64,000 bases of DNA from assembly GCF_019805165.1 (NCBI RefSeq), contig NZ_RWIJ01000002.1, positions 186,001-250,000 on the forward strand, given 5' to 3'. The stretch comes from Azospirillum sp. 412522 (GTDB taxonomy: Bacteria > Pseudomonadota > Alphaproteobacteria > Azospirillales > Azospirillaceae). Positions within the stretch are counted from its first letter, which is position 1, and the number at the start of each line of letters is the position of its first letter. Below are positions 26,059 through 33,495 of the stretch, piece after piece. The position numbers were made by a program, and so were the translations under genes. The notes beneath the pieces were generated by a model. That model had not been told where the DNA came from. It did not search any database and was given only the letters and a program-made list of their open reading frames with translations.

Positions 26059-26811
26059 TCAGCGCTGGACCGTGACCGTCTTCTGGGTCGCCCGGTTTCC
26101 AATGCCGACCGCGGTGTTGGTCGTGGTGTTCACGTTGTTGACCTGGACGCCGCCGTGGGCGAGCGCGGCCGGCAGGTGCGGCAGCGGCCCAGCGGTGCTC
26201 ATGAGCGTGTCCAGCGTCGAGGGACCGGCGGGCTTGGCCGTTGCGGCGGGTGCCGGGGCGGGTGCCGGGGCAGGTTCGGGCGCCGGAGTGGCGGTCTCCA
26301 CTGGTCCGGCGCCGCCGGCCGCGGTGCCGTCGCCAAGCTGCTGCTGGCTGACGTTGCCGTCGCCGAAGGCGAAGTTCAGGGCGCTGTTGAAGTTGTTCAC
26401 GATGAAGGGCGCGTCGATGATGGTGAAGCTCGGGTCGACCGGCTGCACCGGCGGCTGACGGCTGGCGGCCAGCGGCTGCCCCTTGTTGAAGCCGGCGAGA
26501 TAGCCGGCGTCGCCGCGGATGCGGGTGATCGACTGCTGGTGCACGGAAGACCGGCTGACCGACGGGTTGGTGACCATCGCACCGGGAGGAGCGCCGCGCT
26601 TGGTCGGGTTCACCGACACCGGCAGGCGCGGCGTCTGGGCGAAGGCCTGGGCCATCGCGGCGCCGGGGATCGGGCCGGGCGGGAAGGCGATGCCGCCGGT
26701 CGCCTGGGCGGCGGCCGTTCCGGCTGTGGCGGCCATCCCGGTGGTCAGCAGCAGGGCGGCGGCAGCGGGTATGAGAATGGCGGGCAGAAGACTGTTGCGG
26801 GGCGATCTCAT
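26059..26811 (-). CDS. Secreted protein with two degenerate GIGN-type repeats (possible nucleator/minor subunit)
   Basis: 250 aa. A signal peptide (residues about 8-36) leads to a mature chain with two short repeat-like segments separated by a Pro/Ala tract (about 171-196). The first is SALNFAFGDGNVSQQQ (143-158) and the second, at the very C-terminus, is NTTTNTAVGIGNRATQKTVT (228-247). The second matches the Gly-Ile-Gly-Asn-x-Ala-x-Gln core repeated in the proteins at 28530 and 29218. The gene converges on the caspase gene with only 6 bases between stops. By analogy with curli, a protein with few repeats could nucleate or cap a fibre; that is inference. The ATG follows GGGAG. Confidence 0.7.
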   Translation of the reverse strand: MRSPRNSLLPAILIPAAAALLLTTGMAATAGTAAAQATGGIAFPPGPIPGAAMAQAFAQTPRLPVSVNPTKRGAPPGAMVTNPSVSRSSVHQQSITRIRGDAGYLAGFNKGQPLAASRQPPVQPVDPSFTIIDAPFIVNNFNSALNFAFGDGNVSQQQLGDGTAAGGAGPVETATPAPEPAPAPAPAPAATAKPAGPSTLDTLMSTAGPLPHLPAALAHGGVQVNNVNTTTNTAVGIGNRATQKTVTVQR

Positions 26812-26913
26812 CGTTTGCTCCCTCGGGGCTGACGGCCGGGCATGGGAAGCATGATGAGGGCTTTGGAGAACGGAGGCTGTGGCGCGGCTCACAGGGCGCC
26901 GGAGTTTGGCGCC

Positions 26914-27624
26914 TCAGCCGCAGGATTCGGCGATTTCATCCAGCGCAGCGGTATCGCGGATGACGATGTAGCCGGCGTCCATCTCGATCACGCCGGCACG
27001 CTGCCATTCGTTCAGCAGTTTGTTGACGCTCTCGCGCGACACGCCGACGAGGCAGCCAAGCTGCTGCTGCGACAGCTTTATGTCCAGCCGCAGCCCCTCC
27101 GGTCCCGGCTTGCCGAAGGCGTCGGCCAGACGCTTCAGGGCGCGGGCGAAGCGGGAGGACGCTTCGAGGAACAGCGTGTCCTCCAGATGCTCGCTGGTCT
27201 GGCGCAGCCGCTTGCACAGCACGCTGATGACGCGGAAGGCCAGATCCGGCCTTGCCGTCAGCACCGGCATCAGCTGCGAGCGGTCGAGGACCAGCAGGTC
27301 GGTCTCCTCCAGCGCCACCGCGTCGGCGGTGCGCGGCTCGCCGTCCAACAGGGCGATCTCGCCGAACAGGCCGCCCTTGTTGATGATGCTCAACACCAGC
27401 TCCTTGCCGTCCATGGAGTGGCAGCAGATCTTCACCCGGCCGCGGATGACCGCCATCATGCTGTCGCCGGGATCGCCCTTCTGGAAGATCATGCCGCCGC
27501 GCGGGTGGTGGGACAGCCGCGCGGCGGTCGCCAGCCGGTGCCGTTCCTCCCGCTCCAGATGCTTGAGCAGGAAATGCCCGGCGAGGACGAGATCCTTGTC
27601 GAAATTGATCCGTAGCGCGGTCAT
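26914..27624 (-). CDS. Crp/Fnr family transcriptional regulator with intact cyclic-nucleotide pocket
   Basis: 236 aa. The N-terminal cNMP-binding beta-barrel (about residues 15-130) contains the phosphate-binding cassette LFGEIALLDGEPRTADAV, with the Glu and Arg-Thr that hold cAMP in Crp. The dimer helix (about 130-155) is followed by a Crp-type helix-turn-helix (about 165-225; LSQQQLGCLVGVSRESVNKLLNEW). There are no N-terminal FNR cysteines. The ATG at 27624 follows GAGGAC. Its place between secreted-protein genes, 3.9 kb from a class III cyclase gene, makes it the likely cyclic-nucleotide-responsive regulator of the block. Confidence 0.88.
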   Translation of the reverse strand: MTALRINFDKDLVLAGHFLLKHLEREERHRLATAARLSHHPRGGMIFQKGDPGDSMMAVIRGRVKICCHSMDGKELVLSIINKGGLFGEIALLDGEPRTADAVALEETDLLVLDRSQLMPVLTARPDLAFRVISVLCKRLRQTSEHLEDTLFLEASSRFARALKRLADAFGKPGPEGLRLDIKLSQQQLGCLVGVSRESVNKLLNEWQRAGVIEMDAGYIVIRDTAALDEIAESCG

Positions 27625-27758
27625 GGCTGTCCTCTCGCTGACGTCGCGGGCCGGTCCTGATTGGCGCATGGTACGCCGGCAACCGGCAGGTCCCCCACCG
27701 TCAAAGGCGGTACGCCGTCGTCGGCGCTTCTGCCCCGTTCGTGCGCCGGCCGGACGCG

Positions 27759-27790
27759 AAAAGGGCGGCCGGCGCTGGCCGGTCGCCCTT
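27759..27790 (-). terminator. Rho-independent terminator of the minus-strand small-secreted-protein genes
   Basis: On the minus strand a 12-bp stem (11 of 12 paired; 27790-27779 with 27772-27761) with a 6-base loop runs into TTTT. It lies 34 bases after the stop of the gene at 27824. Confidence 0.7.
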
Positions 27791-27823
27791 CGATGGTGAC
27801 GATGGGAAGGAGATGGCCGGCCT

Positions 27824-28090
27824 TCAGCGGAAGATCGCCTTCGGCGGCAACGGCTGCGGGTTCAGGGCGCGTTCACCGCCATAGACGGGACCCGGCTTGA
27901 AGCCCGGCAGGGCCGGCGTGCCGCAGGTCAGGCAGGGTGGCGGTTTCGGGATGCCGGGAGCCGGCTGGAGGATCAGTGGGCCGACCGTGGTCGTCCGCGT
28001 GTAGGACAGGGTCGGCGATGCGGCGAAGGCCGGTGCCGTTGCGACGGCGGCGAGCGTCAGCGACAGGGCCAAGAGGCGGAGGCGGGGCAT
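27824..28090 (-). CDS. Small secreted Pro-rich protein of unknown function
   Basis: 88 aa with a textbook signal peptide (LRLLALSLTLAAVATAPAFAA, cleavage after residue 23). The mature 65 residues are Pro-rich with a CLTC pair (possible disulfide or metal site) and a C-terminal LNPQPLPPKAIFR, a short motif I recall in unrelated small bacterial proteins without known role. A GGAG site precedes the ATG. It is followed by a terminator and lies directly downstream of another small secreted gene. Function not recognised. Confidence 0.65.
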   Translation of the reverse strand: MPRLRLLALSLTLAAVATAPAFAASPTLSYTRTTTVGPLILQPAPGIPKPPPCLTCGTPALPGFKPGPVYGGERALNPQPLPPKAIFR

Positions 28091-28123
28091 GGCGGTGTCT
28101 CCGGTTTGGTTGCGGCGATGGGA

Positions 28124-28483
28124 TCAGTCGATGTCCGGGTCGTCGTCGTCCTCCAGGCTCAGGGAATGCGCCTGATGGCCGAAGGGGAAGCCCCGGCGGT
28201 CGAGAAGTCCGTGCAGGTCGGGGGCGACGGGGCGGGGAAGCCGGTGGGCTTCCGCATCGGGATCGGCCTCCGGCTGCGCCTCGGACGAGGTGGCCGAACA
28301 GCGGGTCCGGCCATGGAGCGTCACGCAGCTCAGCGTTCCCGAACCCCGCATGCAGACGGTCTTGCCGTTGACCGTCTGGCAGGAGAGGGAGTCGGCCCGC
28401 GCCGGAGCCGTCATGGCTGCGAACAGCAGGACGGGCGCAACGAGGGCCAGGATCGTCAGGAGCTTTGGCGGGAGCTTCGGCAT
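28124..28483 (-). CDS. Small secreted Cys-containing protein of unknown function
   Basis: 119 aa with a signal peptide (LLTILALVAPVLLFAAMTAPARA). The mature part starts DSLSCQTVNGKTVCMRG and then SCVTLHGRTRCS: two CxxxxGxxxC-like units in a row, each able to close a disulfide, then an acidic tail ending EDDDDPDID. The paired Cys motif occurs in small periplasmic proteins, but I do not recognise the family. GGGAGG precedes the ATG. It sits between the three-repeat protein and the 88-aa protein on the same strand. Confidence 0.65.
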   Translation of the reverse strand: MPKLPPKLLTILALVAPVLLFAAMTAPARADSLSCQTVNGKTVCMRGSGTLSCVTLHGRTRCSATSSEAQPEADPDAEAHRLPRPVAPDLHGLLDRRGFPFGHQAHSLSLEDDDDPDID

Positions 28484-28529
28484 TTGTGGCCTCCCGGTCA
28501 GGAGGGTGGCGGGGGACGGCAGATCGCCG

Positions 28530-28985
28530 TCAGCGGCGCAGGGTGGTCAGCGACTGGGCGGCGCTGTTGCCGATCCCGGCGGTGACGTTGGTGCCGACCC
28601 CGACATTGGTGCTGACCAGAGGACCGCGGCCGCTGAAGTTCAGGCCGACCTGGACGCCGTTGCCCTGGACGCCGAGCAGCTTCTGGCCGGCGCTGTTGCC
28701 GATGCCGGCGGCGACGTTGGTGGCGGTGCCGACATTGGTGCTGACCAGCGGGCCGACGCCGCGGATGGGGGCGCCGCCCCCGCCCTGGAGGAAGGCGCCC
28801 TGCTGCTGTGCCGAGTTGCCGATGCCGGCGCCGACGTTGGTGGCGTTGCCGACGTTGGTGCTGACCAGCCCCGGCACCGCCATCATCGGCGGCATGCCGG
28901 TTCCGGCACCGGGCTTGTTCTGCGCCAGGGCGGGGGTTGCGAGCAGGACGGCGGCGAGCGTGCCCAGGACATAGCTGCGGATCAT
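28530..28985 (-). CDS. Secreted curlin-like repeat protein, three GIGN repeats
   Basis: 151 aa. A signal peptide (residues 1-22, ending ALAQ) is followed by three repeats with core LVSTNVGxxTNVxAGIGNSA; the GIGN tetrads are at residues 54, 94 and 137. Each unit combines an Asn-rich strand (STNVG) with the GIGNSAxQ strand. The spacing of Asn, Gly, Ala and Gln recalls curlin repeats, which stack as an amyloid beta-solenoid, but the unit is longer (40-43 residues). AAGGAG precedes the ATG. It is co-oriented with the five-repeat gene upstream. Amyloid formation and export by the CsgG-like protein are inference. Confidence 0.75.
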   Translation of the reverse strand: MIRSYVLGTLAAVLLATPALAQNKPGAGTGMPPMMAVPGLVSTNVGNATNVGAGIGNSAQQQGAFLQGGGGAPIRGVGPLVSTNVGTATNVAAGIGNSAGQKLLGVQGNGVQVGLNFSGRGPLVSTNVGVGTNVTAGIGNSAAQSLTTLRR

Positions 28986-29146
28986 GGCGGAATCTCCTTC
29001 GGTTGGGGGCGGTGGGGGTGGGGCTTCGGGCTTCCGCGCCCGGCTGCTTCGTTGGGACAAGCTTAGGGAAGTGTCCGGACGGCTTCTGTGAGGTGCCCCA
29101 CAGGTGCGGACGGATTCCCTGCAAAGTGCCGATGGGCAGGACCGGG

Positions 29147-29181
29147 GAAAAAGAAAGCTCCGGCCGGGTGCCGGCCGGAGC
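29147..29181 (-). terminator. Rho-independent terminator after the five-repeat gene
   Basis: A perfect 11-bp stem (29157-29167 GCTCCGGCCGG with 29171-29181) and 3-base loop; on the minus strand it is followed by a T-rich run (TTTCTTTTT). It ends the transcript of the repeat gene at 29218, which is therefore separate from the gene at 28530. Confidence 0.8.
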
Positions 29182-29217
29182 GAGGTCAGGGGAGGAAGCC
29201 GGAAGGAGGGGAGGCGG

Positions 29218-29760
29218 TCAGCGCTGCTTCACCAGGGCGCTCTGTCCGGCGAAGTTGCCGATGCCGGCCGACAGGTTCTGCATCGAGCTGCGGTTGGCGG
29301 AGCCGAGCAGCCCGCCCGACCGCTGCAGCACGGTGCCGCTCTGCAGGGCGGTGTTGCCGATGCCGGCCGCCGTGTTGCCGACGTTGGCGACCGAGCCGCC
29401 GCTCAGCAGGCCGCCGCTCCGCTGCATCACCGTCGCCATCTGGCCGGCGTTGTTGCCGATGCCGGCCGCGGTGTTGCCGATGGTCGCCGCCGAGCCGCCG
29501 CTGAACACGCCGCCGCTCCTCTGCTTCACGAAGGCGCTCTGGTCGGCCGTGTTGCCGATGCCGGCGGCGAGGTTGGAGACGGTGGCGGTGTTGGGGCCGG
29601 CGAAGGGACCCTTGGACTTCTGCATGACCAGCGCGCTCTGGTTGGCGGTGTTGCCGACGCCGGCCGCGGTGTTGGAGATGTCGGAGATGTTCTGGGCCAT
29701 CGCCGGGGCGGCGAGCAGGGCGAGGGAAGCGAAGCCGGTCAGCAGGGCGGTGCGGATCAT
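29218..29760 (-). CDS. Secreted curlin-like repeat protein, five exact 33-residue repeats
   Basis: 180 aa. A signal peptide (ending APAMAQ, residue 23) leads straight into five repeats filling the mature chain. The GxGN tetrad recurs at residues 34, 67, 100, 133 and 166, exactly 33 apart. In every unit a Gln stands 4 residues after the tetrad Asn and another 6 further on (Gln41/47, 74/80, 107/113, 140/146, 173/179). The consensus is NTAAGIGNTAxQSAxVxQRS, followed by GGLxSGGSx. Such Asn/Gln ladders are the hallmark of curlin-type amyloid stacking. AGGAG precedes the ATG, and a terminator follows. Best reading: the major subunit of a surface fibre; alternatively a beta-solenoid adhesin. Confidence 0.8.
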   Translation of the reverse strand: MIRTALLTGFASLALLAAPAMAQNISDISNTAAGVGNTANQSALVMQKSKGPFAGPNTATVSNLAAGIGNTADQSAFVKQRSGGVFSGGSAATIGNTAAGIGNNAGQMATVMQRSGGLLSGGSVANVGNTAAGIGNTALQSGTVLQRSGGLLGSANRSSMQNLSAGIGNFAGQSALVKQR

Positions 29761-29875
29761 GGTCTGTCTCCTGTTTTCGGGGCCGCGGGGTGCGGCGTGT
29801 TGCCGATGGACAGACCCTACCCAAACCCCGGATCCGCGGATGTGAGCCGCTCCACAATCTCCGGAGATTTGTCGA

Positions 29876-30241
29876 TCAGCGCTGTTTTGTGCCGGGATGC
29901 GCTTCCTGCCAGTGCGGATAAGTGACGTAGGCGGTGAGTGCGCCCTGCTCATGCGAGCGGATGGTGACCGTAGAGCCCTTCGGCATGTAGACGATCTCCC
30001 CCGGACCGGCGGTGACCGTGCCGGCGGCGGAGGAGACGGAGAGCCGTCCCTCCAGCACGATCATGATGTCGTCGACGGCGATCGCCTCGTCGATGCTCTG
30101 GTCGGGTTCGTAGCGGCCGTAGCCGATGGTGACCGGACCGCCATGGCGCTGGTCGATCAGGTTTCCGACGAACACGTCGGCCTCCTGGCCGGGCGTGCGT
30201 TCGAGCGAAACGTCGGTCAGGGCGAATTTGCGCACGGTCAT
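29876..30241 (-). CDS. Cupin-domain protein (EutQ-like)
   Basis: 121 aa single-domain cupin. The barrel strands include VTIGYGRYEPDQSIDEAIAVDDIMIVLEGRL and then GPGEIVYMPKGSTV, matching the two cupin motifs, though the usual metal His residues of motif 1 are largely replaced by Asp/Glu, as in ethanolamine-type EutQ cupins. The second ATG (30241) is favoured because AGGAG touches the first ATG. It is divergent from a LysR gene across 117 bases. Small-molecule binding or isomerase activity is possible; no pathway context. Confidence 0.75.
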   Translation of the reverse strand: MTVRKFALTDVSLERTPGQEADVFVGNLIDQRHGGPVTIGYGRYEPDQSIDEAIAVDDIMIVLEGRLSVSSAAGTVTAGPGEIVYMPKGSTVTIRSHEQGALTAYVTYPHWQEAHPGTKQR

Positions 30242-30358
30242 CTCCATCTCCTTTCAATGGTTTTATGGAATGGTGCTGCTGACCCACATCACTTAATATC
30301 GGCCGAACGAGAGCATAAGCCGCTCTTGGCGCAACAGCTTGATGGGTAGCATTCAGCA

Positions 30359-31261
30359 ATGCGCAGACGCCTGAAGCCGGGGGAGTATGCGGAGGTGCGG
30401 GCGTTCGCCGCAGTGGCGGAGTCCTGCAGCTTCCGCCGGGCGGCGGCCGACCTGGGCCTGACCCCATCGACGCTGAGCCATGCGGTCCGCGCCTTCGAGG
30501 ATCGGATCGGTCAACGTCTGCTGAACCGCACCACCCGGGCGGTGACGCTGACGGAGGCGGGCGCCAAGCTCCTGCAGGATCTGCGGCCGGCACTGGCGCT
30601 GCTGGACGATGCCGTCGCGGCGGTCGGCGTTCCGGACGATATGCCCGCCGGGACCGTGCGGCTGGCGGCGCCGCGGCTGGCGATCCAGATGCTGGTCGCA
30701 CCGGCGATCCGGCGGCTTGCGCGGGACTGTCCGCATGTGACGCTCGACGTCCGCACGGTCGAGTGGCCGGGCGACCTGACCGAGGGGTTCGATCTCGGCA
30801 TCCAGTACGGCAACGACGTGGCGCAGGACATGGTGGCGGTGGCGCTGACCAAGCCGTTCACCGCCGCCGTCGTCGGTTCGCCGGGCTATTTCGCCGACCA
30901 TCCGCCGCCGCTCCATCCCGCCGATCTGGTGCGCCACCGTTGCATCGGCTGCCTCAGCGGTCCCGCCGGTGCGCTCTATCGCTGGACCTTCGAGCGCAAC
31001 GGCGAGACGGTGGTTCTCGACGTCGGCGGCACGCTGGTCACCGACGATGCCGACCTCATGCTGGATGGCGCGATCGGCGGCATCGGACTTTGGCACGGCA
31101 TCGACCAAGTGGTACAGCCGATGATCGACGACGGGCGGCTGCTGCGGGTTCTGACGGACTGGTCGCCAAGCTTTCCCGGCTTTCACCTCTACTACGCGGC
31201 GGGTGCGCCGCTATCCCCCGCCGTGCGTGCCGTCGCGGATGCGCTGCGGAGCGGCGGCTGA
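30359..31261 (+). CDS. LysR family transcriptional regulator
   Basis: 300 aa. The N-terminal helix-turn-helix (about residues 10-68; FAAVAESCSFRRAAADLGLTPSTLSHAVRAFE, then RLLNRTTRAVTLTEAG) and a periplasmic-binding-like effector domain (about 95-298) are both complete. It is divergent from the cupin gene and followed on the opposite strand by an SDR gene, one of which it probably controls. The layout is typical of LysR activators; the effector is unknown. Confidence 0.9.
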   Translation: MRRRLKPGEYAEVRAFAAVAESCSFRRAAADLGLTPSTLSHAVRAFEDRIGQRLLNRTTRAVTLTEAGAKLLQDLRPALALLDDAVAAVGVPDDMPAGTVRLAAPRLAIQMLVAPAIRRLARDCPHVTLDVRTVEWPGDLTEGFDLGIQYGNDVAQDMVAVALTKPFTAAVVGSPGYFADHPPPLHPADLVRHRCIGCLSGPAGALYRWTFERNGETVVLDVGGTLVTDDADLMLDGAIGGIGLWHGIDQVVQPMIDDGRLLRVLTDWSPSFPGFHLYYAAGAPLSPAVRAVADALRSGG

Positions 31262-31268
31262 CCGCAGG

Positions 31269-32009
31269 TCATGCCGATGCGAGAGCCACCGCGTCGGCAC
31301 CGGCGGCAAGGCGCAGCGGGCAGGACAGATCGGTCGCCGCGCGCCAGACCGCTTCCGCCACGTCGGATGCGTGGGTGACCGGACCCGGCTGCTGCCAGGC
31401 GGCAAAAACGCTTTGGGCCAGCGGTGCGTAAGCCCCCGGAATGGCGTTTTCCATGCGGGATCTTGCATTCTGGCCGAACGCGGTGTCCGGCGCCCGGCCC
31501 GGAAGGACCAGATGCGTCCGGATATTGAAGGGTTCCAGTTCCAATGCCAGCGATTCGGTAAAGGCGTTCACCGCCGCCTTGCTTGCTGTGTAGACCGAGA
31601 GCAGAGGCAGCGGCTTCAAAGTCACGCCGGAGGTGACGTTGACGATGGTGCCCGACCTGCGCGTCCGGAACCCAGGCAGCATTGCCTGCGTCATCGCCAT
31701 GGTCCCTAGGGTATTCGCCGCGAAGATCTCGCTCACGCTGTCCATCGTCACGCCTTCCAGCGCGCCGAGCAGACCGATGCCGGCATTGTTGACCAGAGCG
31801 TCGACCGGTCCGGCCTCTTCCACTGCCCGTCCGATGCTGTCCGGATCGGTGACGTCGAGGCGGAGGATGCGCAGGCGCTCCGAGCGGGGCAGGACATCCT
31901 CGCGCGGCGTGCGCATGGTGGCGACGACCGTCCAGCCACGGTCGAGGAAGAGACGGGCCGTTTCCAGGCCGAAGCCGGATGAGCAGCCGGTGATGAGGAT
32001 CGTCTTCAT
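31269..32009 (-). CDS. Short-chain dehydrogenase/reductase
   Basis: 246 aa classical SDR with the NAD(P)-binding TGCSSGFG near residue 8, the structural NNAG, and the catalytic triad Ser (VNVTSGVT) and Tyr-x-x-x-Lys (YTASK). Its stop faces the LysR gene stop with 7 bases between; its start is divergent from the AraC gene. Substrate unknown. Confidence 0.9.
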   Translation of the reverse strand: MKTILITGCSSGFGLETARLFLDRGWTVVATMRTPREDVLPRSERLRILRLDVTDPDSIGRAVEEAGPVDALVNNAGIGLLGALEGVTMDSVSEIFAANTLGTMAMTQAMLPGFRTRRSGTIVNVTSGVTLKPLPLLSVYTASKAAVNAFTESLALELEPFNIRTHLVLPGRAPDTAFGQNARSRMENAIPGAYAPLAQSVFAAWQQPGPVTHASDVAEAVWRAATDLSCPLRLAAGADAVALASA

Positions 32010-32107
32010 GGGATGGCTCCTGCCGTTGAATTGTGGAGCGGAAGATAGACTGTCGCAGCCGGACCATCTACGATCAGAAATCCAGATTTCATTGGCAGGA
32101 GTCCGAA

Positions 32108-33070
32108 ATGACTGATCCCCTCGCGCAGGTGGTCACTCTGCTGCGGCCGAGCGCCTCCTTTTCGAAGCTCACCCACGGGGCTGGCCGCTGGCGGGTCCGG
32201 CGGGCGGAAGGCGGGCGTCCGTTCTATTGCGTGGTTCTCGAAGGTTCCTGTCGCCTGACCGTTGACGGCGACGATCCGCTCGTCCTTAAGGCGGATGACT
32301 TCGTGCTGATCCCGGCGGCGTATCAATTCACGATGTCGAGCATCGAACCGATGCCGCCGGGGGCCGCCGACACCGTTCCGGTCGAAGTGCGGTCGGGCGA
32401 ATTCCTGCTCGGCAGTCCCGACCGGACGCCGGAGGTCCGCAACCTCATCGGCTATTGCGCTTTCGGCTCGCCGGATACGGCCTTGCTGCTGTCGCTTCTT
32501 CCACGGCTCGTGCATGTCCGCGGCGAGGCGCGGTTGAGCACGCTGGTTCGGCTGGTGAACGAGGAATCGCGGGCAGCGCGGCCGGCGCGCGACGTCATCC
32601 TGGCCCGCCTGCTGGAGGTTCTGCTGATCGAGGCCCTCCGCTCCACGGCTGTGTCGGCGGGATCGCCGGGCCTGCTGCGGGGACTGGGCGACGACCGGCT
32701 CGCCGCCGCCCTGAGATGCCTCCATGGCCGTCCGGCCTCGCCCTGGACGGTCGCGCAGTTGGCGAAGGAGGCCGCTCTGTCGCGCTCGATCTTCTTCGAG
32801 CGGTTCCGGCAGGCCGTCGGCGTCACACCGATGGAATATCTGCTGCACTGGCGCATGGCGCTGGCGAAGGACATGCTCCGCAGGCGCGATGGCGGCATCG
32901 CCGCCGTGGCGGAGCGTGTCGGCTACAGTTCCGCCAGCACCTTCAGCGTAGCCTTCGCCCGCCATGTCGGCGTCCCGCCGACGGTCTATGCGCGTCGGCA
33001 GGACGAGGGGGCGGAAGACGGGGAGGCGTCGCTTTCACAGTCCGTCCCGGCAGGCGGTCCGGATGCTTGA
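32108..33070 (+). CDS. AraC family transcriptional regulator with N-terminal cupin
   Basis: 320 aa. The N-terminal cupin_6-type sensing domain (about residues 10-185; FYCVVLEGSCRLTV, LKADDFVLIPA) precedes two AraC helix-turn-helix motifs (about 210-305; VAQLAKEAALSRSIFFERFRQAVGVTPMEYL and AVAERVGYSSASTFSVAFARHVGVPP). The ATG at 32108 follows CAGGAG. It is divergent from the SDR gene, the common genetic layout for AraC proteins with this type of cupin, so the SDR gene is the likely target. Confidence 0.9.
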   Translation: MTDPLAQVVTLLRPSASFSKLTHGAGRWRVRRAEGGRPFYCVVLEGSCRLTVDGDDPLVLKADDFVLIPAAYQFTMSSIEPMPPGAADTVPVEVRSGEFLLGSPDRTPEVRNLIGYCAFGSPDTALLLSLLPRLVHVRGEARLSTLVRLVNEESRAARPARDVILARLLEVLLIEALRSTAVSAGSPGLLRGLGDDRLAAALRCLHGRPASPWTVAQLAKEAALSRSIFFERFRQAVGVTPMEYLLHWRMALAKDMLRRRDGGIAAVAERVGYSSASTFSVAFARHVGVPPTVYARRQDEGAEDGEASLSQSVPAGGPDA

Positions 33071-33087
33071 AACGGCCGGCGCGGCGA

Positions 33088-33495
33088 TCATTCGGCAGCG
33101 GTCATCGCCGGGGCCGCGGATTGCGCCGGCTTGCCGGAGCGGAAGACGAGCAATGTGAAGAGCGCGAGCGCGCCGAACACCAGCAGCGAGCTGACGGCGG
33201 CGACCGGTTCGAACGCGGCGTAGCCGAGATGCAGGGCCGCCACGGCAACCGTCAGGAGGCCCGTGCCGACACACCAGACGACGATCTGGGTCATCGCGAG
33301 GCGGCTGGTTTCCAAGGCGGGATGCAGCCGGTAATAAACGCCGAACAGGAAGAGCGACACCCAGCCCAGAAGGTTGAGGTGGGCGTGGGCAGGCATCAGG
33401 CTGTGATCCTGCGAGGCCGCCATTCCAATACCCATTCCGAGACCGCAAAGAGCGAACAGGCACGCCGCCCTGAAACTCGTGGATGAGGCTTTCAT
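33088..33495 (-). CDS. Small four-helix membrane protein (heme-copper oxidase subunit I-like fragment family)
   Basis: 135 aa with four predicted membrane helices (about residues 10-28, 40-58, 68-88, 95-118). The segment PAHAHLNLLGWVSLFLFGVYYRLHP carries the HAHLNxxGW pattern found in short proteins related to the N-terminal helices of cbb3/NOR-type oxidases. It lacks the rest of an oxidase, so it is not itself an oxidase. The role is unknown. It faces the AraC gene end with 17 bases between. Confidence 0.7.
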   Translation of the reverse strand: MKASSTSFRAACLFALCGLGMGIGMAASQDHSLMPAHAHLNLLGWVSLFLFGVYYRLHPALETSRLAMTQIVVWCVGTGLLTVAVAALHLGYAAFEPVAAVSSLLVFGALALFTLLVFRSGKPAQSAAPAMTAAE

